The position numbers were made by a program, and so were the translations under genes. A stretch of 64,000 nt of DNA, taken from assembly GCA_946902985.2 (NCBI GenBank), contig OX336388.2, positions 119,389,894-119,453,893 of the forward strand, read 5' to 3'. Source of the stretch: Meconema thalassinum (taxonomy: Eukaryota; Arthropoda; Insecta; Orthoptera; Tettigoniidae). Each line of letters begins with the position of its first letter. Position 1 is the first letter of the stretch. Positions 33,414 to 45,279 of this stretch are shown piece after piece. A model generated the notes under the pieces. It was not told the origin of the DNA and did no database searches. It saw only the letters and a program-made list of their open reading frames with translations.

Positions 33414-33671
33414 ATTGAGCAGAGAATGGAGGTACTTCAATGTACTGTATTCTGAGAATATGATATGTTGAATATTACACTACAGTATTTTACATTTAGT
33501 AAAGTGTCGTAAATATAGATAAGTTCTGGCACAATCACATGATTTATTTTGAAACAGAGAGGATAATAAGCTTCTCACTTTGTAACCAATCGTAAAGCTA
33601 CCATGTGGTGACGCGAAGTCAATCGTTTAACTTCGGCTTTCACTCGAAGCCCCGTTCCTAACTGTCTGTAA

Positions 33672-35060
33672 CCAAGGAGCATATAATAAGAGAGACGACA
33701 CTCAATGCTAATTTTCTGGACGCTTATATTGGCTAGAATTTCGTAGAATTTCAGGTCCACGTGGCAATGTTTGGGCTACAATGGCTACCAATCTCGCATA
33801 TAAAGTAACTACGATTGACTGTGATCATTACGAACGCACATTACTTCGTTCGGAACAGATTTTTCAGTGTCTGACATTGAATGAAAAGCATTCGTTATTG
33901 CACCTCAGGAGGCGATATCGTTCCAAAAATGAAATATTAATGATGAGTTTTGGTGTGACATGTTGGTATGATTTCCAAATCTACGAAAACTTTTTTTTCC
34001 ATTTATTTGACTATTTGGAAGCCTACCGGTGCTTTTAATACAATATAAATGTTCTTAATAATGACTAAAAGCTGTTAAAAATGATATAATCAAGAGTAAT
34101 TAAGGTTTGCTTCATTGTGCCATCATAACCTCAAAACATTCGTAACCCCTCCTCGCCCCCAACCATGCCGCTCAAGGGCGTTTTCGGCCAGTTACTTTAT
34201 TCACCACTAATGTTGTTACAATGAAATGCTATGTTCATATATTTCATTCTCCCATAAATTCTTCCCCCACCCTCCTCTACCGCATGAGATCAATATAACC
34301 ACCATATTCTATACAGTAATGTGAATTCAGGATGAGGAGTAGGTTTCGAGAAATGATAATTACTTTGTGAAAGACAGATTTAATTTATTTGAATACCGCT
34401 TTCAGCATGTTTACATTTTGTCTTTAACATTTGATTGTGCAGCTGAAAACAACCTTCAGAGATGTGAATACCAATGGTTAAGCTCGTTGAAAACACAGGA
34501 ACACATGAGATCTTGAACGTGGTCAGTAGGCTACTTGGATGGTTGATGGCACACTGTTTTAGGCCACCCGACTGCCAACTCCAGCCTCGGAAACCCTCTT
34601 TGGAAAACTGCACCAGCCCCGGGTGGAAGATAAACTGCAAATGTCCAAAGCACAAGTCGAAGCAAAAATTAAATTTTAATGTAGGCCTACACAGATAAAT
34701 GCAATGCATGTAGTAGTATTATTGTAAATCAACACCACATATATGCAAATGGTCGTTAATCCTCCTTTCAATATAGCAGAGGCAGAGTGGGGGAATGTTT
34801 GTCTGCAGTAGGATTGTGAACAGGAGTAGCACACGTGAGTTGCTCTTCTGCCCAGTCCTAGTGTAGGCTGGGCGCCTGATACTTGTTTCATTTATTACCC
34901 CTTATCTTCATGAAGCTAGAGAAGGACTCAAATGACGAATGTGATAAAGCTGAAACAGATTTGTGAACAGAAAAGTTTGTCCAGGGTTCTCTTATAGTTC
35001 AGAAGTTTGCAACACTATAGCACTACCACTTTTAACGCAAGTTGTTTTGTTGTTGCTTTT
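33672..35060. other. Intergenic stretch
   Basis: No recognised gene. An 85-residue plus-strand open frame at 33781-34038 begins with ATGGCTACC but shows no known motif and no codon signal I can judge. Confidence 0.3.
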
Positions 35061-35064
35061 ATCA

Positions 35065-35425
35065 TTTGAGGGGCTTGGACATGGTGGTCATTGAGACCCA
35101 TGTACTTAGGTGTGTGTATTTTTTTACGATAACCTGTTGTAATATGGTGACTGTAGGCTATTAGTGTCTTTGTACTTTAGGTGAGGATTGGGAGGGAGAC
35201 AGCCGTGGCCATAAATAAGGAACCATCTCGGCATTTGCCTGCAGTAGACGTGGTAAACCACTTCCAAGATGGCCTAGGTGGCAATCGAATCCACCTCGCC
35301 TCAGGATTGCCACATGAGGCTTAGCATCAGACCAGAATTACTTTTATGGGCAGGGCCAGGAAACGAACCAAGACCTCAGGGGAAAGAACCGAGAATGCTA
35401 GCCACTACACGAGGTGGTCAAACAA
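35065..35425 (-). repeat. tRNA-derived SINE (family B)
   Basis: Minus-strand copy: CCTCGTGTAGTGGCTAGCATTC (A box), a second tRNA-like module, ACCTAGGCCATC, TTGGAAGTGGTTTACC, GGCCACGGCTG and the tail CATGTCCAAGCCCCTC. Contains an extra approximately 70 bp segment with GGTTCGTTTCC relative to 31080-31372. Confidence 0.75.
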
Positions 35426-38160
35426 GAATTGTGTCCAGGCATGTATCTAGGCCTAATGGGTAAGACTAGGGAGTTGTGTGTCTACAAGGTATAGGGGTGA
35501 CGAAAACATGGTAGCCTTTCTTCCTGGGACTACAAATTGTCATTCACTCATTGAGAATAGTTTCCAGCTAGACTGTAAAGAACCCATTACAGATTTGGGT
35601 GCTATTCAGCACCCAGAACAAATAATAGGTACTGAACTCCATTGTCATGCACAGGATTACAATGCTAACTTTCTTACATATTTTGGGTGGTCAAGCTAAA
35701 AGAACTTAAACCCTCAGTGTAAGAAAAATGTCCCTACGATGCCAGAACAACCCTTGTTCTCTCAGCTATAAAATGCATGTTAGCAGGCTCCACCATCAAA
35801 TAGGGAGGTACAATTTGACATGCTGCATATATAAAATGATGATTACTAACACAGTAAGACTGAAACCTACAATGAAGCAGCACCCAAAAGGAGCTAAGGG
35901 CTAACGTACACTACTGAATGAAGCCCTACTGTACTCCTAGGCTTTTACATACAATAATGTAGTAGGCCTACACCTTGCAGGCTTTAGGCTAAGCATAATA
36001 GAGGACCAAAAGGAAGATAACAAAGTAGTCAATAAAGCCTACTATTATTTTGCTGGAGGGTATCTGTATTAATATCTTCTAGCAAGTACACAAACAATAT
36101 TAATATATATTTCTAGAGCCAACAAACATTCTTTGTAGACTTCATTTCGACTTTTTCGCCCATGCCTAGGATTGTATCAATCCTTGCCTTGTTCCCTGGC
36201 ACATAGGACACCAGAAGTCACAGCCATGCAGAGTGTATGTCAAAATAGGACCAGGGTCCAAGCCTGGGTGCTTCGATCACAAGTCACTTTGTATCTTTTA
36301 ATACTGTACTTGTAGTATTTGATTGAGACAGCTGCATGCATGCAAGTATTAGCATAGGTAGGAAAATTATGGACATGGATAGGCCCTTCCGCATATCAAA
36401 CTACTTAAGTAGCCTACAGTTAACTAAACTAAAGCTGATCCTGCACATTTAAAAAGACTTGACAGAAGTCTTCAGCAAGATGAAAACAATTATTGTTTGG
36501 TACATTTGGCAGGAATAAATTACATACTGTCCAATATGTACAAGACTATCATACCTATATTCGGATGTTTACGCGAAAAACAAACAATCCATAAATTCTG
36601 ATTAGTCAGTATAATTATACCGACAGAAACTATGACAAAGGTTTACATCTTAGCAATTAAAACCTACCCTACATATCAATTATAATGTTATCCCACGTTT
36701 AGAACGAACGTAGCTGTCGCCATTTCTAATAACACCGCTAGTCACTTGTCATTCAATTTAGTATTGGATCCAACATAATACAGATTACGTCACTAAAAAT
36801 GGAGTATACTGCAACCGTTGTCGGCATGCGGGCCCAAACAGTAAACAAAACGCACATGGCAGCCTTTGTTTTGGTTCTAATCGCCCATAACAGTGTCCCG
36901 CGCCTGTCTGTAACGTCAAGTATGGAGCTGTAACTTCGGCCCGATTCTGTAACTTCACTTCATAACCATGGAACAATAATACTAGGAAGTGAAGAGCCGC
37001 TTCGACCTTTTCGCGTTCCTCTATAGACGGCAGCACATGTGTTCGACTAGGGCGATATGAGTGAGTGGTGAACGAATGTATTTTGACTGGACAGTTGAAC
37101 ATACCATTGCTGCCAAGAAATGTAGATCGACACTAATGGCCCAGTATTGTAAAAAACGGCAAAAATATGATGATGATGGGTTTATATAACAATGAGAATG
37201 CATGCATTAGTACATGTACGCTTATAAATCAAGGACGAAGTGTTGTTAAACGTTTACAGCTCTTCCTAGTGCATCGTCAACTAATTGCCAGTTACGTACT
37301 ATCCCACGACATAGTTGGCTATCATTTATGATTTGTTGATGCTTTTTGCCAAGCCGTTAGTTTATCATTTATATACATTTTGATTTATAAGTGTTATTCT
37401 TCTTGCGATATATGTAACTTTTTGTTTTCGCTGAGAAATAACAGAAAAACAGAAGCGATGTGGTTTTTATTGCGCTGCTCTTTGGTGAAGTAAGAAATGT
37501 ATTTCGATGCACAGTTTCCTGCCGATCCGATCCTGGTAGGTAAGTCATGAACAACTATTTTCGCTGATAAATTCTTTCATTTGGGTATACGGGAGATAAA
37601 AAAAACTCGTATTAGCTAATGAATTGCACTACCCATATGGTTTTATCTACTATTATAATAATATAATACACAGATAATTGCGCACGATATGCATAGAAAT
37701 AATGTTCTTGATGTTCACTTGGAGCGAAATTGAGTTAGCGATTTCTTCCTTTAATAATAATATAAGGTAAGTATAAAAGTGTGTATGGCATAAGTCATAG
37801 GGATGATGACCAGGGTGTCCTACGCCACCGTAGCGAATTAACATAATTTTAAAGAACGATTCCTGTCAAAGGAAATCCAGATTACAATATTATAAAAAAG
37901 ATACTCCCATCTGTTTGCATTAGAACTCGACTACTACATTTCAGTCATTTATGCACAGATATATTTTAGGTATTGGGGAGTAGGCCTAGGTCGCTGTAGC
38001 ATACTAAAATTGAAGGTCATTAGAAATAATTATTCTCTTAAAAGGAGATTTGCATATTAAAGGATTGACAGAACGTAATGTAGGCTTAATGTACTGGAAT
38101 TTCATTATGAGTAGCCTGTATGTAATGAAGGCATTCTTTCAGTGTAGCATATACAAACTG
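35426..38160. other. Long intergenic stretch
   Basis: 2.7 kb without a supported gene, RNA or recognisable element on either strand. Confidence 0.35.
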
Positions 38161-38162
38161 TT

Positions 38163-38343
38163 AGTTGTAACTCTTCAGTCGGTCAACAGGAATTTGCCCA
38201 ATGAATGGGAGGGGGAGGTCTACAATGTATATAATACACGTAGCCTATTAGTTATACTCAATTATATTTAGGTCTAAACTGTACCCCACCCAATCATTGG
38301 GCAAATTCGAGTTGACTGACTGAAGAGGCAAGGAGTTACGACT
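38163..38343. mobile_element. Short foldback/MITE-like element
   Basis: Inverted arms of about 55 bp: left AGTTGTAACTCTTCAGTCGG, TCAACAGG, AATTTGCCCAATGAATGGG; right is the inverse (CCCAATCATTGGGCAAATT, CGAGTTGACTGACTGAAGAG, GGAGTTACGACT). The GTCGGTCAAC core resembles the arm of the foldback element at 15790. No coding capacity. Confidence 0.7.
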
Positions 38344-39340
38344 GATAGTTATGAGTATATGTTAGCCATATAAAAATGTGTGTGGCTACTGCAACTCAGA
38401 GAAGTGAGTTACAGGCCAGTAGAACGTTTTCAGTTAGGCTTATGTATTTATTTTTAAATATTCAAGCTAAATTCGTAGTAGGCCCTAGTGTGTTATAGAC
38501 ATGTGATTTTAGCAATTAATATCTTGTAGCTCCTGCACGTGTCTATATTTGTGCAATTTTTCATTGCAGATGAAGTAGGCCTGGTAGGCTAGTTGTTCTG
38601 TGGAAGGGATGATGTGTTCGGGAAATCTGTGTGTGACATGATTACGCATCGAATATGCTGTGTTAATTTTGCCAAATGGTTCATCAGAAGGCACTTAAAT
38701 ACAAATTCCCTGACTTCTGATGCAGTTCCTACTATGTATTGTTGCTGAAGGTAAGTTAAAATGTGTCCTGTCATGTAATAATGTGCTATGTATTGAAATA
38801 TAACATTAACGCGCAACTAAAAAAAAATAACTTTTTGTTGCAGGGACCTCTGATGTTTCAGGCATGAGAATTGAGGACACCGAAGGTGATGGAAGCTTTA
38901 TACCGTTGGGGTCAGCAGAGAACAAAAATTGACCAGAGGAGAATTGCATCCTCTAGAGTCTCGACAGTCTAAACTTCTGTGGACATTGTCCTATATGAAA
39001 TACTTAATTTTGACCAATTGAAAATGAGTTGCGCCTTTCTCGGTCCGTGAGTGTATTTATATGTGGGGTGTGAGTGACGATGGTGATTGTTGTTTTAAGG
39101 GGCATAACATCGAGGTCATCTGCTCCGATGAGGAGTGTGTCTTCCTGTGCATCATATTTTTGTTTTAATTGTGTCAGCCTTGCCCTTCTGATTACATAGT
39201 TCTTGACTTGACACCTATCTGCCAGGTGTGTTCATTTGTGAGGAAATTCATTTGCAGTATTTTAATGCAGTATTGTTCGAATGGGTGTGAACCATACTGG
39301 TTAATGTGACAATGTTGCTTAATATTGAGCTTGGTTCATA
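38344..39340. other. Intergenic stretch
   Basis: No gene. A weak SINE-tail-like piece (GGGGCATAACATCGAGGTCATCTG) lies at 39099-39122. Confidence 0.3.
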
Positions 39341-40203
39341 CAGGGTTTGTCCTGAAAGTAGTGGGACTGAGTCAATTTAAAAAAAAATATTGACAGAAAT
39401 TATACATATGCTCAATATTCTTCAAAGTAGGGTCCTTCTGCATCCACACACCGCTGTCAGCGAAATTTTCAACCCTCGTACGCTTTCTGGAACAACCGGA
39501 ATGCTGTCGAGCTCCCTCCTCACGGTTGTTGCAACACTTCCACGGAGCCGTGACGATGCCCTTTAGGGTGGTTTTGGGGTGGGGGAAGAGGATGAAGTCT
39601 GCTGGGGAAATGTCGGGACTGTAGGATTGCGAGGAGGGTTGCGATGTTACGTTGGGCCAGGTACGCCAGCACGTGGAAGGCTGTGTGACGTGGCGCATTG
39701 TCGTGATAGAGCCGCCAGGAGATAGCGATCGCTGGGCAGACACAGACGACGCGTATTCTCAGCCGTTTAAGAACCTCCATAAAAAAAACTCTTTACACTT
39801 GCCACATTCTCATCCGTTATGGTGCTCGAAGGTCGTCCTGAATTGTGCGCCGTCTTCAACTTCCTCTCTCCCCTCCCGAAACAGCTTGTATCAGTCAAAA
39901 AACTCAATCTGTCCATGGCGTTATCACCGTAAGCTGTCTCTTTTCCGGTTTTGCCGAACATAACACAAAATTTTATGGCGTAGTGCGCTGTTTCAACAGA
40001 CTAACTATGATGCAGCGTGACGATTGCACTTGCAAAGGTTATGGACACGTGCGATTTACAATCCACTGCAACTGGGAACTAACTGTGTGGCTGACTCCCA
40101 GCCTTCCTAACACCCCCCTCCACCAACCCCAGGTGGAGAAGCCGCGGGCAGTCTATCTGTCTGCGGGGGGAAAATCCAGTCGGGCTACTTTCAGGACAGA
40201 CTG
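39341..40203 (-). mobile_element. Mariner-like element, internally deleted
   Basis: 863 bp, flanked by TA on both sides. Inverted ends CAGGGTTTGTCCTGAAAGTAG (39341) and the inverse CTACTTTCAGGACAGACTG (to 40203). The minus strand encodes parts of a DD34D transposase: a degenerate region near 39960-39770, HDNAPRHTAFHVL (about 39710-39672) and YSPDISPADFILFPHPK (about 39620-39570) in different frames. At 0.86 kb it is shorter than the 1.3 kb usual for mariners, so an internal deletion is likely. Confidence 0.8.
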
Positions 40204-40319
40204 TACTTTTATTGGTAGGCCTACCAGTGAAGGTCACGAGAACCTATGAAAACCATTTCTTAATGAAATTAGCCCTTGATAGCTTTTATAATGATTCAAA
40301 ATTGATCTGGAAATGATGT

Positions 40320-40850
40320 AGTCACTCCTCCGCTGACTATAACCCACCGGCCTTCCTAAATTATATCACGACTTATATAGTAAAATGGGACGTCTGGGAA
40401 GTCTCTTGTTGCATGTTACAGCAAAGTTATGTTTTATCCAGCGAACTTCGACTTCACGCTGGCATTTCGGGCACGTTAGTGTTTTCGCTATTACATTGTG
40501 TTGTTGCAATAGCTGCAGCAACCTTTTTGGATCATCGTAGAACTGCCGATTGAAATTGCAGATTGTTAGAAGGCAATTTCCACAGTCCATGATCAATAAA
40601 CAATTCAATTGGGCGCACTATCTATGAATTGAGTGGTGCGCACGATTGATGTGCACTAGCGACCTAATTGGACGCGTCTTTGTTTTTCATAGTACTGTAA
40701 GCGCAAGGTTGGCAGTACTGTCATGGTACTGTCTTGATAAAGATCGATGAGAACAATGGCGCCGACAGCTGTAATTTTCGCTATATGAGTCGTGTAGATA
40801 TTTGGTATGGCAGGGTGGGTCACAGACATCGGAGGAGGGAATATCTACTA
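40320..40850 (-). mobile_element. Short Merlin-like DNA element
   Basis: The two ends are inverted relatives: left CACTCCTCCGCTGACTATAACCCACC, with CACGACTTATATAG further in; right CTATATGAGTCGTG, then GGGTGGGTCACAGACATCGGAGGAGGG. The interior minus strand holds the zinc-ribbon start of a Merlin/ISXO2-type transposase. Exact ends and target duplication are not certain. Solo ends of the family occur near 3405, 61318 and 61955. Confidence 0.5.
40366..40608 (-). pseudogene. Merlin/ISXO2-like transposase N-terminal fragment
   Basis: 80-residue minus-strand frame with DPKRLLQLLQQHNVIAK followed by TCPKCQREVEVRWIKH and TCNKRLPRR. A short helix, then a CPxC pair and a later Cys with basic residues, is the N-terminal zinc-ribbon layout of Merlin/ISXO2-like transposases. 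The DDE catalytic part is absent, so this is a remnant or first exon in a non-autonomous element. Confidence 0.5.
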
Positions 40851-41879
40851 AAACATCGCTCCCTGATTCATTTCCCAGCGTTTCATAAGGTATTTTGGCT
40901 AATTCCTGTAGCGTAGATAATTTTATCTCGCGTTCTACCTTCGTTCACCGCTACCCTAGATTCTTGACTTCCGAAGCGTAACCAAATATAAGTTTACTTG
41001 GTTTAAAATATATTTACCATCAATAAATTTGTAACGGAAGTTTGAAACATTTTCAAGTCTCTTGTCTTGACTCACTGCATGCCATTTCAGAAACACAGGG
41101 AGGAATAGGAAGATGAGATGTGTGGAGTGATAACTCCAATCTGATGATTAGTATAGTATGCACTTGCGTAAGAGACTACAATCAAGCCCTTTTCTTTCCA
41201 CTGCTTTGAGCGACAGGCCTACAAGTGAGAGAAGCACTATATTAATATTGCAGCGTCTTGTAAAATTTGTATATTGTATGTATTCATATATCTTGTTTTA
41301 TATGTACAATGGAATGCCATACTGTACACTGTATAATTTGTAAATTATATGTAGGCCTGCTAGTCTAAAAAAATAATGTATTCATATGTCTTCATTTTAT
41401 TTGTTTATTTCCTTCAAACCTTCCTCATTCATCTTATTTTATAAATAAGTTGTTTAAGCTTTGCATATTGGGACTTTCAAAACACTCGCGGGAGAAATAG
41501 AATTAAAAAAGAAACACCCGCGGGAAAAACAAATTAATTATAGAATGTGATTTACATAACCACGTGACGTAGGCAATTTTAAAAATAAAATATGGAAACT
41601 TATATCAAATACTTCCAAAAGCAACTGCCTAACCTCAAAATGTAGCATACATTAGTAATTTAAATGCCGCGCCATTTTGCGGTGCGTTTCACCCATCGCC
41701 AGAGTGCAGTAAGGTGTAACAGCTGAGGATCGAAATTAGAAAGTGATAACCATTGGCCTTATGGGAGCTTCGCTTCCTAGTGTTCTTCTTCCATGTCATA
41801 ACAACATGGATACGACGGAATCGCAACCATAGGCATAACAACCAATGGCTGGCGAGGGTCAAAGTGGTATTCTGTAAGG
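40851..41879. other. Intergenic stretch
   Basis: No supported gene; AT-rich with runs of short open frames only. Confidence 0.3.
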
Positions 41880-43440
41880 TACCTTGTTATGACGGTTGTT
41901 AAGAGCTTGATCTTATTATTTACAACGAGCACCTGAAGATTGCATCGGCGGCTGCCTAGCTGCACTGTTTAATGAGTGTCTAATGAAGGGGTCCATACCG
42001 GCCAGGTGGAGGACTTCCTTAGTAAAAATGCTCTATAAAGGTAAGGGAGACTGTGGCGATCCCAATTCATACAGAGGCATTGCCCTGGAATCAGTTCTTC
42101 TGAAACTCCTAAGCATTATTTTATGTAATCGTCTGTCTAAAATCATTGACTCTCAATTACCGGAGGAGCAATTTGGCTTCAGAAAGGGAAGATCTGCCAC
42201 GCAAGCCATAGCCTGTTTACAAACTAACATAGAGGAAGCCTTGTCACGGAAAAGGGGCAAACTACATGCAGTATTCCTGGATTATGCCAAGGCCTTCGAT
42301 ACAATCAATAGGCAATTACTAGTGAGGAAGTTAGAAAACTTAATAGGTACAGAAAACTATTTGGTGAGGTTTGTTCGGTCGTTACTGAGTGAAAATTTCG
42401 TTGTCATTTCGGATGAAATCGCGAAATCGAAGGAAATACGACAGACAATAGGAGTTGGGCAAGGGGATCCCCTCAGCCCTATTCTTTTTATTATTTCTAC
42501 GGCAGATGTTGTACAAGTATTACCCTCAAACGTGAAGTTATATATCTACGCAGATGACATGGTTCTAACGGCAACCAGTGAAGTGGCGCGGCAACAGGCT
42601 TTTAATAAAGTGACGGAGTGGGCGAAATCAAATGAACTTCAGTTGAATGAGAAGAAGACAGTTTCCATGTCTTTTCGAAAAGGAGGAAGAGGAGCAACAA
42701 TTCTTTACGGAGATAAACCACTGGCGTGTGTGACACACTTCAACTATCTTGGGGTGACTTTTCAGATGCATGGCAACGTTTTCTCAATCCACATCAAGGA
42801 CAGATCAAACGCGGCTATAAAGGCCATGAGTGACATACGGCATCTCAGAACACTCTCCTTAAAGAATGCAATGAAACTCTTCTGGCTGAAAATCGCCCCG
42901 ATAATTACATATGGTCTGGAAAACATTTGGTCCCACCTAAAGTACAAGCATCTAGTGGAGATAGAAAAGGTCAAGGATGTCTACCTAAAGAAAGTCTTAT
43001 GCCTCTCCCGATTTACTCTTTCTCGTTTGGTTTATGAACTCTCAAGTGAGCTTCCCTTTGTTGAAGAACTGAGACTGCAGATGCTTTTGCCAACAACACA
43101 TGGTTTTGAGACACTAGTTCAGGAAATGAAGTCTAAGAAAGATAGCATCTGGCAAGAATTTTACGCGACTGATGCGATGACATCACGGGACTGGACAGAG
43201 AGCTCCTACGAGCTGAGGCACCTGGTAACGAGATTCTCGGTACATGGTTTCCACTTCAAAGTGTGTAATAACAGAAGATTTCATCAGCCAGACTTAAATT
43301 GTGTATGCGCCATATGTGGTAGAAGATGTGATCGATACCACGTGATGTGGTGTGGGCAGAGGAGGTTATATCTGTCTCAGTTCTGTTCAAACTAGTTGTA
43401 ATTTGATACTGCATATTATTTTGTGCTTTAATAAATTTAT
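41880..43440 (+). mobile_element. Third LINE type, 5'-truncated
   Basis: The 3' half of a non-LTR retrotransposon with a CCHC-type C-terminus, distinct from the other two LINE families here. The 3' end carries a polyadenylation-like TTTAATAAATTTATT at about 43427. The Polinton inserted about 40 bp downstream of this tail. Confidence 0.75.
41925..43395 (+). pseudogene. Reverse transcriptase of truncated LINE
   Basis: A short leading segment (NEHLKIASAAA, 41925-41957) is followed by a frame change into the long open frame, whose first ATG is 41983. Motifs: SIPARWRTSLVKMLYKGKGD, NSYRGIALES, EEQFGFRKGRSA, FLDYAKAFDTI, GVGQGDPLSPILF, YIYADDMVL (about 42538-42565), and the C-terminal CVCAICGRRCDRYHVMWC zinc knuckle near 43300. 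The 471 codons from 41983 to 43395 are intact through the reverse transcriptase, so this copy decayed little after 5' truncation. No endonuclease is present. Confidence 0.82.
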
Positions 43441-43471
43441 TAAGAGCTCAAGATCACGATCGTGACGATCC

Positions 43472-43477
43472 CATAGC
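43472..43477. repeat. Target-site duplication of Polinton, left
   Basis: CATAGC immediately outside the left terminal repeat; the same six bases follow the right terminal repeat at 60607-60612. A 6-bp duplication is diagnostic of Polinton/Maverick integration. Confidence 0.92.
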
Positions 43478-44884
43478 AGTAGGGTAGTGAGGCCGGTTCT
43501 AACGCACCCATTTTATTTGTACCCGACTGTACATGTTAAAATAATGAATATCTCTCGAACGCATGGTCCGATTTTGACAAATGAGGTGTCGTTGGACTCG
43601 AGCTGACGTCCTCTTTCCTATGAACCACTCGTTATATTTTTGAATTTTTTGTTTTCGAAAATAGGCGATAGTTTGAAAACCAAACAGGATAGAACGTTGT
43701 GCCATGGCTCAAACGAATGGTCTTTATGACCTTTATTTTCAATAATAAAACTTTTTTACTTTTTATGTTTTTTTGAAAACACTCGAATTTTGAAAATCCT
43801 ATATATCGGAAACTAGGAACTCTACAAACGAAATTGTTTGACGTAAATCAATGGTCCCTACCCCCTCTACCCCCAAAATAAATTTGAAGTCTCTAGAATG
43901 AAAACCTGTAGTAGTGTGGTAGTGACAGAGGTCTCACTTAGCAAGTGGTGAGCCCCTGCGACCTTGGAATGGAAGGAGTCATGCTAGGAGGGCGTGCTTG
44001 GATTCGTTTTTTTCGTCTCGTTGCGCTCTTTACGGGAATGTCGGTGCCGAAAAGGTGAAATGCTGGAAACATGGGTTTTTCGGGGCAAAAACGTGATTTT
44101 AGACTTTTTGCTATATCTCGCGAACCAATCATGCTAGAGGCGTGTACGAGGGGTCCAAGGACTCGGGCTGACGTCCTCTTTGCTATGGACACTGTATAAT
44201 ATTTTTTTTGAAAATGTTTGTTTTTGAACGTAGGCGATGGTTTGAAAACGAAACCTGATAGAACGTTGTGCCATAGTTGAAACGAATGGCCTTTATTTTC
44301 TTTATATTTTTATAATAAAAAAATATTTTTTACATTTTTTTTGAAAACACTGAAATTTTGAAAATCCTATATTTTGGAAACTAGGAATTATACAAAAAAG
44401 TTTGTTTGACATCATTGATAGGTCCCTACCCCCTCTACCAAGAAAATAGATTCCAAGTCTCTAGGGCAATAAAACTAGGCATGTTATTTTTATTTTATTT
44501 TTATAAAGAGTGTAGACAGAGAGCCGGTAGCGCTTGGCGCGTGTTTCAACGAGGCTATGACTGACCATGGTGAATACAGGAAATGGCTATTTCGAGGGGG
44601 CGATGTATGGCCAAACGAGGGGTCGCTTTTCGATATTTTCTTATGACGAACCAATGAAGGTGAATATTTCGAAAAACCATTATGGTGATCTTTAAAATAG
44701 GTTAGTAAACACTGACCAGTAACCAAATAAAATTCATAATGCTATGAGACGAATGAGACTAGCAGCCAGAATGAAAAAAACAAAACAGAATATCTGCTCG
44801 AGAGGCCTGCCAGAAGCTTGGCTGGCTGGGTGACAGGATGTGACATGTTATCGCGTTTCAGGAATGTGGCCAGAGCAGACAACA
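43478..44884. repeat. Polinton left terminal inverted repeat
   Basis: Inverted copy of 59195-60606, about ten differences by eye over 1.4 kb (for example GTAGTGAGG versus GTACTGAGG at the tip). The repeat ends at CAGAGCAGACAACA. It is itself made of two diverged direct units, about 43535-43905 and 44090-44475, sharing CTGACGTCCTCTTT, AACGTTGTGCCAT, GAAAATCCTATAT and GTCCCTACCCCCTCTACC. Confidence 0.93.
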
Positions 44885-45279
44885 TTGCTGTAAGATGATA
44901 ACAGGTTGCAACCATCTTACAACTCTGTAAAAAGTGATAACGGCCAGCCAGATTAGCAGACAGCGGTGGGCAGGGCCCCACGGAGTGGGTGAGGGGAAAG
45001 GAGGGAAACCTCTACACAACAGGAAATTACGTGACCACTGCAGAGTGGTGAGGGGGCGGGGCCAGAGAGCCGGGGGAGAGGTGAGGGGTGGAGTGGAGAA
45101 CCCATGACAGCCAATAGCTGAACGAGTTGTATGTCAACATAGAGTAAAAGAGTGAGAGGCGGGTGTGGAGAGAGAAAGAGAAACATATATGGACAAGCAT
45201 GAAGCGTGGAGCGCCGTACACAGAGCTCTCGTACACACGATTCAATAAAATAAATACATAAATAAAAAAGTGCACAGGT
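44885..45279. other. Left internal non-coding region, promoter-like
   Basis: Between the left terminal repeat and the integrase stop. Notable are a GC box (GGGGGCGGGGCC, 45051-45062), a CCAAT element (AGCCAATAGC, about 45109) and an ACATATATGG stretch at 45183. These are typical of animal promoters reading rightward, but the nearest gene runs leftward toward this region. No coding frame is convincing. Confidence 0.4.

Larger units (their letters stand above)
31880..33671. mobile_element. Nested palindromic element with 0.4 kb arms
   Basis: The left arm 31880-32313 and right arm 33256-33671 are inverted copies (outer ends TTACAGACAGTTAGGAACGG and its inverse CCGTTCCTAACTGTCTGTAA). Further inverted pairs lie inside: 32352-32396 with 33140-33183 (CAGGTTGGCTTTTCCCTCGG), 32868-32919 with 33089-33141 (GTGTCCTGGAGCTTGAAACA), and 32934-32949 with 33061-33076. 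The right half is interrupted by nothing; the left half contains two SINE pieces (32400-32530, 32690-32856). No transposase gene is present. Confidence 0.8.

Noticed and set aside
33781..34038. 85-residue plus-strand frame starting ATGGCTACC
   Set aside because: No motif, no neighbouring exon signals I can trust, and length is within chance for this composition.
43938..44192. 84-residue frame in both Polinton terminal repeats as a gene
   Set aside because: Present twice only because of the inverted repeat, short, without recognisable domain. Kept as a finding, not called as a CDS.
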